From assembly GCA_902175065.1 (NCBI GenBank), contig CABIIJ010000026.1, forward strand, positions 1 to 50,381: a stretch of DNA of 50,381 bases, written 5' to 3'. The notes beneath the pieces were generated by a model. That model was not told the DNA's origin. It saw only the letters and a list, made by a program, of their open reading frames with translations, and did not search any database. Of this stretch, positions 25,083 to 36,583 are shown one piece after another (position 1 is the first letter of the stretch; each line of letters begins with the position of its first letter). Position numbers and translations under genes: made by a program. Source of the DNA: an uncultured Comamonas sp. GTDB taxonomy: Bacteria; Pseudomonadota; Gammaproteobacteria; Burkholderiales; Burkholderiaceae_C.

Positions 25083-26551
25083 GTCATTCACTCCACCATT
25101 TATCCGATCTGCCTGCCGCCCTGGCCTGGCTGCGCGAACGTGCTGCCACCGGGGCACTGCGTACCGACAGCCGTCAGGTGCAGCCGGGCGACATCTTCAT
25201 TGCCTGGCCGGGTGCAGCGGCCGATGGCCGGGCCTTTGTCGCCCAGGCCGTGCAGCAGGGCGCAGCGGCGTGTCTGGTCGAACAGGCCGGGGCGCAGGCG
25301 TTTGCCTTTGGCGATGAACGCATTGCCAGCTTTGCCGGTTTGAAAGCCGCCACCGGCCTGCTGGCCGCGCAGTGGTACGGCCAGCCATCGCAGCGCCTGC
25401 GCACCCTGGCCGTGACCGGCACCAATGGCAAGACCAGCACGGCGTGGTGGCTGGCCCATGCCCTGCCGCGCTGCGCCATGGTCGGCACGCTGGGCGTCGG
25501 CGTGGCCCCGGAGTTCACCAGCACCGGCATGACCACGCCCGACCCGGTGCTGCTGCAAGCGGCATTCTCTGATTTCGTAGCGCAAGGCGTAGAGCACTGC
25601 GCGATAGAAGCATCATCTATCGGTATTGTCGAGCAGCGGCTTGCGGGAACAGCTATCGATACTGTAGTTTTCACCAACTTCACCCAGGATCACCTGGACT
25701 ACCACGGCAGTATGGAAGCCTACTGGCAGGCCAAGGCGCAGTTGTTCGACTGGCCCGGCCTGCGCGTGGCGGTGGTGAACGTGGACGATGTGCATGGCCA
25801 GGAATTGGCGCAGACCCTGGCCCGGCGCCCCGGCCTTGATTTGTGGACGGTGGCGTTGCAGCATCCGGCCCGTTTAAGGGCCGAGGAAATTACCCACACC
25901 GATCAGGGGCTGGCCTTTACCGTGGCAGAGGGTGCAGAGCGCCTGCCCATGCAGACCGCGCTGATCGGCCACTACAACATCAGCAACCTGCTGGGCGTGC
26001 TGGCTGCCTTGCGCGGCCAGGGCTGGACGCTGGCCCAGGCCGTGGCTGCCTGCGCAGGCCTGCAGCCCGTGCCGGGGCGCATGCAGCAGATTGCGCAGGC
26101 GGGCCAGCCGTTGGTGGCCGTCGATTACGCGCATACCCCCGATGCCCTGGTGCAGGCCCTGGCCGCGCTGCGCCCCCTGGCGCAGGCGCGGGGGGGCAAG
26201 CTGTGGTGCGTATTTGGCTGCGGCGGCAACCGCGATGCCGGCAAACGCCCTCTGATGGGCGCTGCCGCTGTCCAGGGCGCGGATGCCGTGCTGGTGACCA
26301 GCGACAACCCGCGCCTGGAAGACCCGCAGACCATCATCGGCCATGTGCTGGCCGGGATGCCCGCCGATACCCCCTATGAAATCGACCGCGCTGCCGCCAT
26401 TGCCCAGGCCGTGGCCGCTGCCGATGCCCGCGATGTGCTCCTGCTGGCGGGCAAGGGCCATGAGGATTACCAGGACGCCCAGGGCGTCAAACGCCCGTTC
26501 TCCGATATGCAAGAGGCCCGCCGTGCGGTGCAGGCCCGTCAAGGAAAGTAG
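25079..26551 (+). CDS. murE: UDP-MurNAc-L-Ala-D-Glu:meso-DAP ligase
   Basis: 490 residues from GTG 25079 (GTGA overlap with ftsI; GAGGAAT upstream). ATP-dependent addition of meso-diaminopimelate in peptidoglycan precursor synthesis. TDSRQVQPGDIFIA (uridine-binding), Mur ATP motif TGTNGKTSTAWW, EASSIGI, NFTQDHLDYHGSMEAYW (carbamylated Lys region), GHYNISNLLGVLAA, DYAHTPDALVQAL, GCGGNRDAGKRP, and SDNPRLEDP, the DNPR signature for meso-DAP. A patch of A/T-rich codons lies at about 25570-25670. Confidence 0.96.
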   Translation: MSHSLHHLSDLPAALAWLRERAATGALRTDSRQVQPGDIFIAWPGAAADGRAFVAQAVQQGAAACLVEQAGAQAFAFGDERIASFAGLKAATGLLAAQWYGQPSQRLRTLAVTGTNGKTSTAWWLAHALPRCAMVGTLGVGVAPEFTSTGMTTPDPVLLQAAFSDFVAQGVEHCAIEASSIGIVEQRLAGTAIDTVVFTNFTQDHLDYHGSMEAYWQAKAQLFDWPGLRVAVVNVDDVHGQELAQTLARRPGLDLWTVALQHPARLRAEEITHTDQGLAFTVAEGAERLPMQTALIGHYNISNLLGVLAALRGQGWTLAQAVAACAGLQPVPGRMQQIAQAGQPLVAVDYAHTPDALVQALAALRPLAQARGGKLWCVFGCGGNRDAGKRPLMGAAAVQGADAVLVTSDNPRLEDPQTIIGHVLAGMPADTPYEIDRAAAIAQAVAAADARDVLLLAGKGHEDYQDAQGVKRPFSDMQEARRAVQARQGK

Positions 26552-26557
26552 CTTGTG

Positions 26558-27985
26558 ATGATGACTCTGGCCCAGGCCGCCGCCTGGATTGCGCAAACCC
26601 TGCCCCCGGTGCAGTACGGCGGTGCCGTCAGTGCTGCCAATGCCGAGAGCGCGGGCGGCATCGCCCTGCGGCGCGTGCATACCGACAGCCGCAGCGTGCA
26701 GCCCGGCGATCTGTTCGTCGCCCTGCGCGGCGAGCGCATGGATGCACACGATTTTCTGGCCCAGGCCCAGGCCGCCGGTGCGGCCGCAGCCGTGGTGGAG
26801 CAGGGCCGCAGCCTGCCCGGCCTGCCCTGCATCGAGGTGCCGGACACCACCGCCGCCCTGGGCGCGTTGGCCGCAGGCTGGCGCAGCCAGTTCACCCTGC
26901 CGCTGGTGGCCGTGACGGGCAGCAACGGCAAGACCACCGTCACGCAGATGCTGGCTAGCATCCTCACCGCCGCAGCGGGCGATGCGGCCTTTGCCACGCG
27001 CGGCAATTTCAACAACGCCATCGGCGTGCCCCTGACCCTGCTGCGCCTGGGCAGCGGGCACCGCCTGGGCGTGGTCGAGCTGGGCATGAACCACCCGGGC
27101 GAGATTGCCGAACTGGCCCGCATCGCCCGGCCCACCGTGGCGCTGGTGAACAACGCCCAGCGCGAGCACCAGGAATTCATGCACACCGTGCAGGCCGTGG
27201 CCGAGGAAAACGGCAGCGTGCTCGGCCTGCTGTCGCCCGACGGCGTGGCCGTGTTCCCGGCGGACGATGCCTTCACGCCGCTGTGGCGCCATCTGGCCGG
27301 GCAGCGCCAGGTGCTGACCTTTGGCGGCGCGGGCGCGGATGTGCAGGCATCCTCCGCCCAGTGGCAGGGCGATGGCTGGCAGGTGGAGATTGCCACCCCG
27401 GCAGGTGCTTTTGCTACCCGCCTGCACATTGCCGGGCGGCACAACGTGCGCAATGCCCTGGCGGCCACGGCCTGCGCCCTGGCCGCTGGCGTGCCGCTGG
27501 CGGCCATCGCCCAGGGCCTGCAGGCCTTTGTGCCGGTGCAGGGCCGCAGCCGGGCGCTGGCCCTGCCCTGGCAGGGGCGCACCGTGGCGCTGGTGGACGA
27601 CACCTACAACGCCAACCCCGATTCGGTGCAGGCGGCGATTGCCGTGCTGGCCGAGCTGCCCGCCCCGCGCCTGCTGGTGCTGGGCGACATGGGCGAGGTG
27701 GGCGACCAAGGCCCGGCCTTCCATGCCGAGGTGGGCGCCAGCGCCCGCACGGCAGGGATCGAGCAATTGATCGCGCTGGGCACGCAAAGCCAGGGTGCGG
27801 TGGCCGCGTTTGGCCCGGCAGGCTGGCACGGCAGTGACATGGCAGCGGTGCAGGCGGCAGTGCAGGCCGCAGTGCAGGCGGGCGCGGCCAGCGTGTTGGT
27901 GAAGGGTTCGCGCAGTATGCGCATGGAACAGGTGGTGCAGGCGCTGCAGGCGGCCGGCACCGAGCAGGGAGCAGCGGTATGTTGA
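26558..27985 (+). CDS. murF: UDP-MurNAc-tripeptide-D-Ala-D-Ala ligase
   Basis: 475 residues from ATG 26558 (GTG 26555 and ATG 26561 are alternatives; AAGGAAAG upstream). Adds D-Ala-D-Ala to complete UDP-MurNAc-pentapeptide. [19 protein letters not shown] motif [87 protein letters not shown], and LGDMGEVGD. Near the C-terminus a 12-bp unit is tandemly repeated, giving [12 protein letters not shown]. Its end overlaps mraY. Confidence 0.95.
   Translation: MMTLAQAAAWIAQTLPPVQYGGAVSAANAESAGGIALRRVHTDSRSVQPGDLFVALRGERMDAHDFLAQAQAAGAAAAVVEQGRSLPGLPCIEVPDTTAALGALAAGWRSQFTLPLVAVTGSNGKTTVTQMLASILTAAAGDAAFATRGNFNNAIGVPLTLLRLGSGHRLGVVELGMNHPGEIAELARIARPTVALVNNAQREHQEFMHTVQAVAEENGSVLGLLSPDGVAVFPADDAFTPLWRHLAGQRQVLTFGGAGADVQASSAQWQGDGWQVEIATPAGAFATRLHIAGRHNVRNALAATACALAAGVPLAAIAQGLQAFVPVQGRSRALALPWQGRTVALVDDTYNANPDSVQAAIAVLAELPAPRLLVLGDMGEVGDQGPAFHAEVGASARTAGIEQLIALGTQSQGAVAAFGPAGWHGSDMAAVQAAVQAAVQAGAASVLVKGSRSMRMEQVVQALQAAGTEQGAAVC
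27842..27877 (+). repeat. Three tandem 12-bp units inside murF
   Basis: Three copies of a unit like gcagcggtgcag, with two or three differences per copy, encode A-A-V-Q three times in a surface helix. In-frame expansion or contraction would be tolerated. Confidence 0.6.
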
Positions 27986-29157
27986 TTTGGCTGGCTCAGT
28001 GGTTGCAAAGCGTGCAGCCGGACTGGACGTTTTTGCGCGTGGTGCAGTACATCACCTTTCGCGCCGTGATGGCGGCGATGACCGCCTTGCTCATCGGCCT
28101 GTGGATCGGCCCCAAGGCGATCCGGATGTTGACGGCGCTGAAAGTCGGCCAGCCGATTCGCGGCTACGCCATGCAGACGCACCTGGTCAAAAGCGGCACG
28201 CCCACCATGGGCGGGGTGCTGATTTTGTTTTCGATCGCCGTCTCCACCCTGCTGTGGTTCGAGCCGGACAATCGTTTCGTCTGGACGACGCTGATCGTCA
28301 CCCTGGGCTTCGGCGCCATCGGCTGGGTGGACGACTGGCGCAAGGTGGTGAACAAAGACCCGGAAGGGATGCGCTCGCGCGAGAAGTATTTCTGGCAATC
28401 CATCATCGGCCTGCTGGCCGCGCTGGCGCTGGTGTTCAGCATTTCCGAGTCCAGCAATGGCCGGGCGCTGGAGCTGTTCGTCACCTGGGTGCAGTCGGGT
28501 TTTGCCATGGACTTGCCGCCGCAGGCCGGGCTGATGCTGCCCTTCTTCAAGCAGGTCAGCTACCCGCTGGGCGTGCTGGGCTTTGTCGTGCTGACCTACC
28601 TGGTCATCGTCGGCGCGAGCAATGCGGTGAACCTGACCGACGGGCTGGACGGGCTGGCCATCATGCCGGTGATCCTGGTGGCCGCCTCGCTGGGCATTTT
28701 TGCCTACGTCACCGGCAGCAGCACCTACGCCAAGTACCTGCACCTGCCGCACATCCCCGGCACGGGCGAGCTGCTGGTGTTCTGCGGGGCCATCGCCGGG
28801 GCAGGGCTGGCCTTTCTGTGGTTCAACGCCCACCCGGCGCAGATTTTCATGGGCGACGTCGGGGCGCTGGCCCTGGGCGGGGCGCTGGGCACGATTGCCG
28901 TCATCGTGCGCCAGGAGATCGTGCTGGCCATCATGGGCGGGATTTTCGTGCTCGAAGCCCTGTCCGTCATGCTCCAGGTGGCCTACTTCAAATACACCAA
29001 GAAGCGCTACGGCGAAGGGCGGCGCCTTTTGAAAATGGCCCCGCTGCACCACCACTTCGAGAAAAGCGGCTGGAAGGAAACCCAGGTCGTCACGCGCTTC
29101 TGGATCATCACCATGCTGCTGTGCCTGATCGGCCTGTCCACCCTCAAGCTGCGCTAA
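27979..29157 (+). CDS. mraY: Phospho-MurNAc-pentapeptide transferase MraY
   Basis: 392 residues, ten membrane helices. Transfers phospho-MurNAc-pentapeptide to undecaprenyl phosphate to form lipid [26 protein letters not shown] (cytoplasmic loop), WVDDWRKV (DD motif), [14 protein letters not shown] (Asp for Mg), [26 protein letters not shown], and [15 protein letters not shown] (HHH loop) are all present. The start overlaps murF by 7 bp. Confidence 0.97.
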   Translation: MLIWLAQWLQSVQPDWTFLRVVQYITFRAVMAAMTALLIGLWIGPKAIRMLTALKVGQPIRGYAMQTHLVKSGTPTMGGVLILFSIAVSTLLWFEPDNRFVWTTLIVTLGFGAIGWVDDWRKVVNKDPEGMRSREKYFWQSIIGLLAALALVFSISESSNGRALELFVTWVQSGFAMDLPPQAGLMLPFFKQVSYPLGVLGFVVLTYLVIVGASNAVNLTDGLDGLAIMPVILVAASLGIFAYVTGSSTYAKYLHLPHIPGTGELLVFCGAIAGAGLAFLWFNAHPAQIFMGDVGALALGGALGTIAVIVRQEIVLAIMGGIFVLEALSVMLQVAYFKYTKKRYGEGRRLLKMAPLHHHFEKSGWKETQVVTRFWIITMLLCLIGLSTLKLR

Positions 29158-29164
29158 GGCGACC

Positions 29165-30958
29165 ATGGCCCAAGATATTGAAAACCTAGCTGCTTGCGCT
29201 GATGAGCAAACGATTTCAGACATAAAACAACCTGAAAACCTTGTATATAAATCGGAAGCAGCTCCTGAAAACAGGAATCTGACGGCGGCCAGCGATGCCG
29301 CCGCCTTCGTCGCGCAAATTTTCCAGGACGAGGACGCCGCCCCCGCGCAGGACGCAACAGCCGGTACAGCAGGCCAGGTCGGCCTGCCGCTGGCCCAGGT
29401 TCAGGCTGAATGGCCCCCCATCCCCGCCGCATGGCCGCAGGGTGCCGACGACCAGCACCTGCACGGCCAGCGCGTGCTGGTGCTGGGCCTGGGCGCCTCC
29501 GGGCTGGCCATGGCCCGCTGGTGCGCCCGCGCCGGGGCGCAGGTCACGGTGGCCGATACGCGCACGGCGCCGCCGCAACTGGCGGCCTTGCAGGCGCAGG
29601 TGCCGGATGCCCGCTTCATCGCCGGGCCGTTCACCGCCGGCCTGATCGCCGGGCAGGACGTGACCAGCGTCTACCGCTCCCCCGGCCTGGCCCCGCAGGA
29701 GACAGCCCCGGTGCTCGACGCTGCTCGCGCCATCGGCCTGCCCGTGGGTGGCGAGCTGGATCTGTTCGTCCGCGCATTGGCGGCACTGGCCCGCCAGCAT
29801 GGCTACGCGCCCAAGGTGCTGGCGATTACCGGCACCAACGGCAAGACCACCGTCACGTCGCTCACCGGCCAGTTGCTGGCGCACGCTGGCTGGAGCGTGG
29901 CCGTGGCGGGCAATATCGGCCCCAGCCTGCTCGATACCCTGACCCAACACATCGCCGCCCAGGACTTGCCCCGGGCGTGGGTGCTGGAGCTGTCCAGCTT
30001 CCAGCTCGATGGCGTGCAGGACTTCGCCCCTACCGCCGCCGTGGTGCTCAACATCACGCAGGACCATCTGGACTGGCACGGCAGCATGGCGGCCTATGCG
30101 GCGGCCAAGGCGCGGATTTTCGGTGCCGAAGGCTGCATGGTGCTCAACCGGCAGGACGATGCCGTCATGGACATGCTGCCCGCGCCCGTGGCGGTCAAGG
30201 CCAAGGGCCGGGGCGGCAGGCTGCAACAGCGCTGGCACGCCACCTTCGGCAGCGACCTGCCGCAGCAGCCGGGCGACTTCGGCCTGGAAGAGGTCAACGG
30301 AATGCGCTGGCTGGTGCGTGCCCACGACGAGGCCGGGCCGGATGGCAGCCTGTACCTGCAACGCCTGCTGCCCGCCGATGCCCTGCGCATTCGCGGCCTG
30401 CACAACGCCTGCAACGCCCTGGCCGCGCTGGCGCTGGCCCAGGCGGCGGGCTGCGCCCTGGCCCCGCTGCTGTACGGCCTGCGCGAATACCGGGGCGAGC
30501 CGCACCGGGTGCAGTCCATCGGCGTGATTGAGGGCGTGGAGTATTTCGACGACAGCAAGGGCACCAACGTCGGTGCCACCGTGGCGGCCTTGCAGGGGCT
30601 GGGGCCGCAGCAGCGCATCGTGCTCATCCTGGGCGGGGTGGGCAAGGGGCAGGACTTCGCCCCGCTGGCCGACCCTGTCGCCCGGTACGTGCGGGCCGTG
30701 GTGCTGATCGGGCGCGATGCCCCGCCCATCCGCCAGGCGCTGCAATCGCTGGACGTGCCGCTGCTGGACGCCGCCGACCTGCCTGCCGCCGTGCGGGCGG
30801 CCCGCGCCCAGGCGCAATCCGGCGATGCCGTGCTGCTCTCGCCCGCCTGCGCCAGCCTGGACATGTTCCGCGACTACGCGCACCGCGCCGAGGTGTTTTT
30901 CGACGCCGTGCAGGCGCTGGCCGAGGATGCCGGGCAGGTGCTGGAGGCGGGCGGCTGA
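29165..30958 (+). CDS. murD: UDP-MurNAc-L-Ala:D-Glu ligase with repeat-derived N-terminal extension
   Basis: 597 residues against about 440-500 usual. The MurD fold starts only at [20 protein letters not shown] (residue ~101); ATP motif [70 protein letters not shown] and [11 protein letters not shown] follow. It adds D-Glu to UDP-MurNAc-L-Ala. The first ~100 residues are low-complexity (Ala, Glu, Gln, Asp) with no counterpart in MurD. Between the ATG at 29165 and residue 104 there is no in-frame ATG, GTG or TTG, so the extension must be translated if this gene is expressed. Bases 29186-29262 of it are a copy of the dispersed palindromic element. Confidence 0.94.
   Translation: MAQDIENLAACADEQTISDIKQPENLVYKSEAAPENRNLTAASDAAAFVAQIFQDEDAAPAQDATAGTAGQVGLPLAQVQAEWPPIPAAWPQGADDQHLHGQRVLVLGLGASGLAMARWCARAGAQVTVADTRTAPPQLAALQAQVPDARFIAGPFTAGLIAGQDVTSVYRSPGLAPQETAPVLDAARAIGLPVGGELDLFVRALAALARQHGYAPKVLAITGTNGKTTVTSLTGQLLAHAGWSVAVAGNIGPSLLDTLTQHIAAQDLPRAWVLELSSFQLDGVQDFAPTAAVVLNITQDHLDWHGSMAAYAAAKARIFGAEGCMVLNRQDDAVMDMLPAPVAVKAKGRGGRLQQRWHATFGSDLPQQPGDFGLEEVNGMRWLVRAHDEAGPDGSLYLQRLLPADALRIRGLHNACNALAALALAQAAGCALAPLLYGLREYRGEPHRVQSIGVIEGVEYFDDSKGTNVGATVAALQGLGPQQRIVLILGGVGKGQDFAPLADPVARYVRAVVLIGRDAPPIRQALQSLDVPLLDAADLPAAVRAARAQAQSGDAVLLSPACASLDMFRDYAHRAEVFFDAVQALAEDAGQVLEAGG
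29186..29262. repeat. Dispersed element copy within the murD coding sequence
   Basis: Left arm ctagctgcttgcgctgat and right arm gaagcagct. The middle cctgaaaacc-ttgt-atataa matches cctgaaaaca-ttgttatataa of the element at 16286-16372. It encodes murD residues ~8-33 in frame. Confidence 0.72.
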
Positions 30959-32253
30959 TGGCCCGGCAAACCGCCACCCAGGCCGCCGCGCCCACCCGGC
31001 CGCGCTCGCTGCGCGAGCGGGTTGCCGGCTGGCTGCGCGGCCCGCAGGACAAGCCGGTGGACGTGCTGCCTGTGCGCGTGGGCGATGCCCAGTACCGCAG
31101 CAAGGCCGTGCCGCCGACGGTGCTGGGCCTGGACCAGGGCCTGATCTGGGTGGTCATCGGCCTGCTGGCCTGGGGGCTGGTGATGGTGTATTCGGCCTCG
31201 ATCGCCATGGCCGACAACCCGCGCTTCGGCAAGATCCTGCCCTACCACTTTGCCATGCGCCATGCCATCTCCCTGGGCGTGGGCTTTGTCGCCGCGCTGC
31301 TGGCCTTCCAGATTCCGATGGAGCGCTGGGAGAAGCTGGCGCCGCGCATCTTCCTGCTGGCGCTGGTTTTGCTGGTGATCGTGCTCATCCCCCACGTGGG
31401 CGTTTCCGTCAACGGCTCGCGGCGCTGGCTGTCGCTGGGGGTGATGAACTTCCAGCCCTCCGAGCTGGCGAAGTTCGCCGTCCTGCTGTACGCCGCCGAC
31501 TACATGGTGCGGCGCATGGACGTGAAGGAGCGCTTCTTTCGCGCCGTGCTGCCCATGGCCTTTGCCGTGCTGCTGGTCGGCGTGCTGCTGCTGGCCGAGC
31601 CGGACATGGGCGCCTTCCTGGTGATCGTCATCATCGCCATGGGGATATTGTTTCTGGGCGGGGTCAATGCCCGCATGTTCTTTGGCATGGGGGCGCTGGT
31701 GGTGGTGGCCTTCGTCGCCATGATCGCCACCTCGCCCTGGCGGCGCGAGCGCATCTTCGCCTACCTCAACCCCTGGGACATGGAGCACGCCCTGGGCAAG
31801 GGCTACCAGCTCACGCACGCGCTGATCGCCATCGGGCGCGGCGAGTTCTCCGGCGTCGGCCTGGGCCGCAGCGTGGAAAAACTGCACTGGCTGCCCGAGG
31901 CGCACACCGACTTTCTGTTCTCGGTGATCGGCGAGGAGTTCGGCTTTGTCGGCCTGATGGTGCTGATCTTCGCCTTCTACTGGCTGATGCGGCGCATGAC
32001 CGAGATCGGGCGCGAGGCCATCATCCTCGACCGCGTCTTCTCCGGCCTCGTGGCCCAGGGCGTGGCCATCTGGATGGGCTTTCAGGCCTTCATCAACATG
32101 GGCGTGAACCTGGGCGCCTTGCCCACCAAGGGGCTGACCCTGCCGCTGATGAGCTTTGGCGGCTCGGCCATTTTGTTCAATTTGATAGCTATTGCCGTAG
32201 TCCTGCGGGTGGATTACGAGAACAAGGCATTGCAAAGCCCCAGGAGAGCGTGA
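30958..32253 (+). CDS. ftsW: Septal peptidoglycan glycosyltransferase FtsW
   Basis: 431 residues, SEDS family with about ten membrane helices after a ~55-residue basic cytoplasmic N-terminus. Polymerises lipid II at the septum with Fts[31 protein letters not shown] (catalytic Asp loop), [46 protein letters not shown] and [17 protein letters not shown] are the SEDS signatures. ATG overlaps the murD stop (TGATG). Confidence 0.96.
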   Translation: MARQTATQAAAPTRPRSLRERVAGWLRGPQDKPVDVLPVRVGDAQYRSKAVPPTVLGLDQGLIWVVIGLLAWGLVMVYSASIAMADNPRFGKILPYHFAMRHAISLGVGFVAALLAFQIPMERWEKLAPRIFLLALVLLVIVLIPHVGVSVNGSRRWLSLGVMNFQPSELAKFAVLLYAADYMVRRMDVKERFFRAVLPMAFAVLLVGVLLLAEPDMGAFLVIVIIAMGILFLGGVNARMFFGMGALVVVAFVAMIATSPWRRERIFAYLNPWDMEHALGKGYQLTHALIAIGRGEFSGVGLGRSVEKLHWLPEAHTDFLFSVIGEEFGFVGLMVLIFAFYWLMRRMTEIGREAIILDRVFSGLVAQGVAIWMGFQAFINMGVNLGALPTKGLTLPLMSFGGSAILFNLIAIAVVLRVDYENKALQSPRRA

Positions 32254-33323
32254 TGAGTGCTACACAAAAAACTGCCCTGATCATGGCGGGCGGTACGGGC
32301 GGACATATCTTCCCCGGTCTGGCCGTGGCCCAGGCCCTGCGCGAGCAGGGCTGGAAAGTCCACTGGCTGGGCGCACCGGACAGCATGGAAGCGCGGCTGG
32401 TGCCGCCCCAGGGCTTTCCTCTGGAAAAAATCGAGTTTTCCGGCGTGCGCGGCAAGGGCGTGCTCACCCTGGCGCTGCTGCCGCTGCGCCTGCTCAAAGC
32501 CTTCGCCCAGGCCTGGGCTGTGGTGCGGCGCGTGCGCCCGGACGTGGTCATCGGCCTGGGCGGCTACATCAGCTTTCCGGGCGGCATGATGGCCACCCTG
32601 GCGGGCAAGCCGCTCATCCTGCACGAGCAGAATTCCGTCGCCGGCATGGCCAACAAGGTGCTGGTCAACGTCGCCAGCCGCGTGTTCTGCGCCTTCCCCA
32701 ACGCCTTGCCGGGGGCGCAGTGGGTGGGCAACCCCTTGCGTCAGGCATTTCTGGAGCAGGCACCGCCGGCCGAGCGTTTTGCTGGGCGCAGCGGCCCGTT
32801 GAAAATCCTGGTCGTCGGCGGCAGCCTGGGCGCCAGGGCACTCAACGACACCGTGCCGCAGGCGCTGGCCCTGATTCCGCCCGAACAGCGTCCGCAGGTG
32901 CTGCACCAAAGCGGGGCCAAGCAGATCGATGCCTTGCGGGCCAGCTATGCCGCCGCCGGGGTCGAGGCGGAACTGACCCCCTTTATCGACGATACCGCCC
33001 AGGCGTATGCGCAGGCCGACTTGATCATCTGCCGCGCCGGGGCCAGCACCGTGACCGAGATCGCCGCCGTCGGCGCTGCCGCGCTGTACGTGCCGTTTCC
33101 CAGCGCGGTGGACGACCACCAGACCACCAACGCCCGCTTCATCGTCGATGCCGGGGGCGGCTGGCTGGTGCAACAAAATGCATTAACCCCGGAAAAATTA
33201 GCGCACATGATTCAAAATATGCAGCGCTCCACGCTGTTGGAGACTGCACAAAAGGCCAAAATGATGGAAAAACGAGAAGCCACCGCCGCCGTGCTGGCGG
33301 CCTGCGAGGCGCTGACCCGATGA
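32253..33323 (+). CDS. murG: Lipid II synthase (UDP-GlcNAc transferase) MurG
   Basis: 356 residues, GT28 family, peripheral at the inner membrane. [16 protein letters not shown] (GGTGGHxxPxLA loop), [66 protein letters not shown] and [13 protein letters not shown] are diagnostic. The ATG at 32253 overlaps the ftsW stop; the 3' end overlaps murC. The last ~30 codons are A/T-rich. Confidence 0.96.
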   Translation: MSATQKTALIMAGGTGGHIFPGLAVAQALREQGWKVHWLGAPDSMEARLVPPQGFPLEKIEFSGVRGKGVLTLALLPLRLLKAFAQAWAVVRRVRPDVVIGLGGYISFPGGMMATLAGKPLILHEQNSVAGMANKVLVNVASRVFCAFPNALPGAQWVGNPLRQAFLEQAPPAERFAGRSGPLKILVVGGSLGARALNDTVPQALALIPPEQRPQVLHQSGAKQIDALRASYAAAGVEAELTPFIDDTAQAYAQADLIICRAGASTVTEIAAVGAAALYVPFPSAVDDHQTTNARFIVDAGGGWLVQQNALTPEKLAHMIQNMQRSTLLETAQKAKMMEKREATAAVLAACEALTR

Positions 33324-34750
33324 AGCACGCCATTCAACACATCCACTTCGTCGGCATCGGCGGCTCGGGCATGAGCGGCATTGCCGAGGTGCTGCACAAC
33401 CTGGGCTACACCGTTTCCGGTTCCGATCTGGCCGACAGCGCCACCTTGCAGCGCCTGCACGCCCTGGGCATCCGCACCTTCGTCGGCCATGCCGCCGAGC
33501 ACATCGATGGCGCCCAGGTGCTGGTCACCTCCACCGCCGTCCAGGCCGACAACCCGGAAGTGCTGGCTGCCCGCCAGCGCAAGGTCACCGTCGTGCCCCG
33601 TGCCCTGATGCTGGCCGAGCTGATGCGCTTCAAAACCGGCATCGCCATTGCCGGGGCGCACGGCAAGACCACCACCACCAGCCTGGTCGCCAGCGTGCTG
33701 GCCGAGGCCGGGCTGGACCCGACCTTCGTCATCGGCGGGCGCCTGAACAGCGCGGGTGCGAACGCCAAGCTGGGCCAGGGCGATTACATCGTGGTCGAGG
33801 CGGACGAGTCCGATGCCTCCTTCCTGAACCTGCTGCCGGTGATGGCCGTGGTGACGAACATCGACGCCGACCACATGGACACCTATGGCCACGACTTTGG
33901 CCGGCTCAAGCAGGCCTTTCTGGACTTCCTGCACCGGATGCCGTTTTATGGCCGGGCCATCGTCTGCGTGGACAGCCCGGCCATCCGGGACATCCTGCCC
34001 CAGCTGGCCCGCCCGGTCACCACCTACGGCCTGGCCGAAGGGGTGCAGGTGCGGGCTGTCGATGTGCAGGCCGACCATGGCCGGATGATGTTTACCGTGC
34101 TGCGCCAGAACGGCAAGCCCTATCCGCCGCTGCACGTCACCTTGAATCTGCCGGGGGAGCACAACGTCCTGAACGCCCTGGCCGCCGTGGCCATTGCCAT
34201 GGAGCTGGAAATTGACGATGCCGCATTGCTGCGGGCGCTGGAGGGCTTCAAGGGCGTGGGGCGGCGCTTTCAGCGTTACGGGGACTTGCCGTGCCCCGGC
34301 GGGACGTTCACCGTGATCGACGATTACGGCCACCACCCGGTGGAAATGCAGGCCACGGTGGCCGCAGCGCGGGGGGCTTTTCCGGGGCGGCGGCTGGTGC
34401 TGGCCTTCCAGCCGCACCGCTACACCCGCACCCGCGATTGTTTTGAAGATTTCGTGCAGGTGCTCGGCCAGGCCGATGCCGTGCTGCTGGCCGAGGTCTA
34501 CCCGGCCGGGGAAGAACCCATCCAGGCCGCCGATGGCCGTGCTCTGGCCCGGGGGCTGCGCGTGGCGGGCAAGGTCGAGCCGGTATTTGTGCCCGACATC
34601 CGGGAAATGGCCCGCACCATCGTCGACAATGCCCGCCCGGGCGATGTGGTGTTCACCATGGGGGCGGGATCGGTTGGCGCAGTGCCCGCGCAGGTCGTGC
34701 AATTGCTCTCGGAAAACAAGCAGGAAGCGCAGATAGGGGTTGGCTTATGA
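33320..34750 (+). CDS. murC: UDP-MurNAc:L-alanine ligase
   Basis: 476 residues. First amino-acid addition to UDP-MurNAc. [17 protein letters not shown] (dinucleotide-like UDP site), [17 protein letters not shown] (ATP motif), [51 protein letters not shown] and [11 protein letters not shown] are all present. It overlaps murG at its start and ddlB at its end, so the genes are translationally coupled. Confidence 0.97.
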   Translation: MKHAIQHIHFVGIGGSGMSGIAEVLHNLGYTVSGSDLADSATLQRLHALGIRTFVGHAAEHIDGAQVLVTSTAVQADNPEVLAARQRKVTVVPRALMLAELMRFKTGIAIAGAHGKTTTTSLVASVLAEAGLDPTFVIGGRLNSAGANAKLGQGDYIVVEADESDASFLNLLPVMAVVTNIDADHMDTYGHDFGRLKQAFLDFLHRMPFYGRAIVCVDSPAIRDILPQLARPVTTYGLAEGVQVRAVDVQADHGRMMFTVLRQNGKPYPPLHVTLNLPGEHNVLNALAAVAIAMELEIDDAALLRALEGFKGVGRRFQRYGDLPCPGGTFTVIDDYGHHPVEMQATVAAARGAFPGRRLVLAFQPHRYTRTRDCFEDFVQVLGQADAVLLAEVYPAGEEPIQAADGRALARGLRVAGKVEPVFVPDIREMARTIVDNARPGDVVFTMGAGSVGAVPAQVVQLLSENKQEAQIGVGL

Positions 34751-35718
34751 CGCAAAAGAATCAAGAAATCGGAACCACCGCCTTTGGCAAGGTGGCGGTG
34801 CTCATGGGGGGCAGCTCTTCGGAACGCGAGGTCTCCCTGATGTCCGGCCAGGGCGTGCTGCAGGCCTTGCGCTCGCAAGGGGTGGATGCCCATGCCTTCG
34901 ACCCGGCCGAACAGGATCTATGCGCCCTGAAAACCCAGGGCTTTGAGCGCTGTTTCATCGCCCTGCATGGCCGCCATGGCGAAGACGGCACGGTGCAGGG
35001 CGCTCTGGAGCTGCTGGGCATCCCGTACACCGGCTCGGGCGTGATGGCTTCCAGCATGGGCATGGACAAGGTCATGACCAAGCGCATCTGGCGCTTCGAA
35101 GGCCTGCCCACCCCCGATTGGCGCATGGTGGCCAGCGTGGCCGAAACCGAAGCCGCCTTTGCCGCCATCGGCAGCCCGATGATCGTCAAACCGGCCCGCG
35201 AAGGCTCGACCATCGGCCTGACCAAAGTAACGACCCTGGAAGAATGCGCCCAGGCCTATGTCCTGGCCGCCCGCTACGACCCCGAAGTGCTGTGCGAGCA
35301 GTTCATCGCCGGCGATGAAACCACCTGCCCGGTGCTGGGCACCGGCGCTGCCGCCCAGGCGCTGCCGGTGATCCGCATCGTTGCCCCGGACGGCAATTAC
35401 GACTATCAGAACAAATACTTCACCGACACCACCCAGTACCACTGCCCCAGCGGCCTGCCGCCGCAGGAAGAGGCAGCCATCCAGCGCATGGTGGAAAAAG
35501 CCTACCGCACCCTGGGCTGCCGGGGCTGGGCGCGGGCCGACGTGATGATCCGTGCCAGCGATCGCCAGCCGTTCCTGCTGGAAATCAACACCTCGCCGGG
35601 GATGACCGGCCACTCCCTGGTGCCCATGGCGGCACGCGCCCAGGGCATCAGCTACGAGGCCTTGTGCCTGCGCCTGTTGGCCACGGCAACGCTGGACAGC
35701 GCAGGCCCGGAGGCGTGA
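34747..35718 (+). CDS. ddlB: D-alanine-D-alanine ligase
   Basis: 323 residues, ATP-grasp enzyme making D-Ala-D-Ala. [59 protein letters not shown], the omega-loop [25 protein letters not shown] and [16 protein letters not shown]. The substrate-binding Glu of SSEREVS and the metal Glu/Asn of [10 protein letters not shown] are intact. Start overlaps murC by 4 bp. Confidence 0.96.
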   Translation: MTQKNQEIGTTAFGKVAVLMGGSSSEREVSLMSGQGVLQALRSQGVDAHAFDPAEQDLCALKTQGFERCFIALHGRHGEDGTVQGALELLGIPYTGSGVMASSMGMDKVMTKRIWRFEGLPTPDWRMVASVAETEAAFAAIGSPMIVKPAREGSTIGLTKVTTLEECAQAYVLAARYDPEVLCEQFIAGDETTCPVLGTGAAAQALPVIRIVAPDGNYDYQNKYFTDTTQYHCPSGLPPQEEAAIQRMVEKAYRTLGCRGWARADVMIRASDRQPFLLEINTSPGMTGHSLVPMAARAQGISYEALCLRLLATATLDSAGPEA

Positions 35719-35724
35719 CGGCCC

Positions 35725-36582
35725 ATGCGCGAACTGCCCGCACCGCTGGATGTTCGCCTCATGAACGTGACGGCTTCGTTCATGTTCGGGGGGGCGTGCA
35801 TCCTGGTCTTGGTGCTGGTGGTCGGCTGGGCCTTGCGCCATCCGGTGTTTTCCATTGCCCGCATCGTGGTCGAGGGTGAACTGGTGCACAACAACGCGGT
35901 CACCTTGCGGGCCAACGTGGCCCCGCATCTGGCAGGCAATTTCTTCACGATCGACCTGGGGCAGGCCCAGGCGGCGTTCGAGCAAGTGCCCTGGGTGCGC
36001 AAGGCCCAGGTGCGCCGGGCCTACCCGAACAGCTTGCGGGTGTTGCTGCACGAGCATGTGGCCCAGGCGTATTGGGGTGAGGCCTCGGGGGCGGCCATGG
36101 TCAATACCCTGGGGGAAGTGTTCGAAGCCAACCTGGGCGAGCTGGAGCGCGAAGGAATGCCGCGCCTGGACGGGCCGCAGGGTTCGGCACCGCAGGTGCT
36201 GCGGATGTTTTATGCCCTGGAGCCGCTGTTTGCCTCCCTGGAGCTGTCGGTCGATGCCCTGATGTTGCGGGATCGGGGCAGTTGGCTGCTGGTATTGGAC
36301 AATGGGGCCCGTATCGAGCTGGGCAGCGGCACGCCGGAGCAGGTCTTGCAGCGCACGCAGCGCTGGCTGCGCACGGTGCGGACGGTGTTGCAGCAATACC
36401 AGCGCTCGGCCAATGCTATAGAGTATGCCGATTTGCGCTATGCCGACGGGTACGCCTTGCGCCTGCGGGGGGTCAATACAATTTCGCCTGCTGCGGCACA
36501 GGCGCTGGCGCAGCGCCAGGCAGCAGCGGCGAAGAACGCAGCCAATAGTCCAAAAAATCGCACTGCAGAGGGCAGACACTGA
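35725..36582 (+). CDS. ftsQ: Cell division protein FtsQ
   Basis: 285 residues. Short cytoplasmic N-terminus, one membrane helix (FMFGGACILVLVLVVGWAL, ~19-37), then a POTRA domain (FSIARIVVEGELVHNNAVTL ... FFTIDLGQAQAAFEQVPWVRKAQVRRAYPNSLRVLLHEH) and the FtsQ beta domain. Bridges FtsA-side and periplasmic divisome parts. GGAGG precedes the ATG by 11 bp. Ala/Gln/Lys-rich C-terminal tail. Confidence 0.94.
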   Translation: MRELPAPLDVRLMNVTASFMFGGACILVLVLVVGWALRHPVFSIARIVVEGELVHNNAVTLRANVAPHLAGNFFTIDLGQAQAAFEQVPWVRKAQVRRAYPNSLRVLLHEHVAQAYWGEASGAAMVNTLGEVFEANLGELEREGMPRLDGPQGSAPQVLRMFYALEPLFASLELSVDALMLRDRGSWLLVLDNGARIELGSGTPEQVLQRTQRWLRTVRTVLQQYQRSANAIEYADLRYADGYALRLRGVNTISPAAAQALAQRQAAAAKNAANSPKNRTAEGRH

Positions 36583-36583
36583 A

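Noticed and set aside
25874-27829. 651-codon open frame on the minus strand
   Set aside because: Antisense to murE and murF; composition-driven.
29216-30883. 555-codon open frame on the minus strand
   Set aside because: Antisense to murD; no start signal and low-complexity protein.
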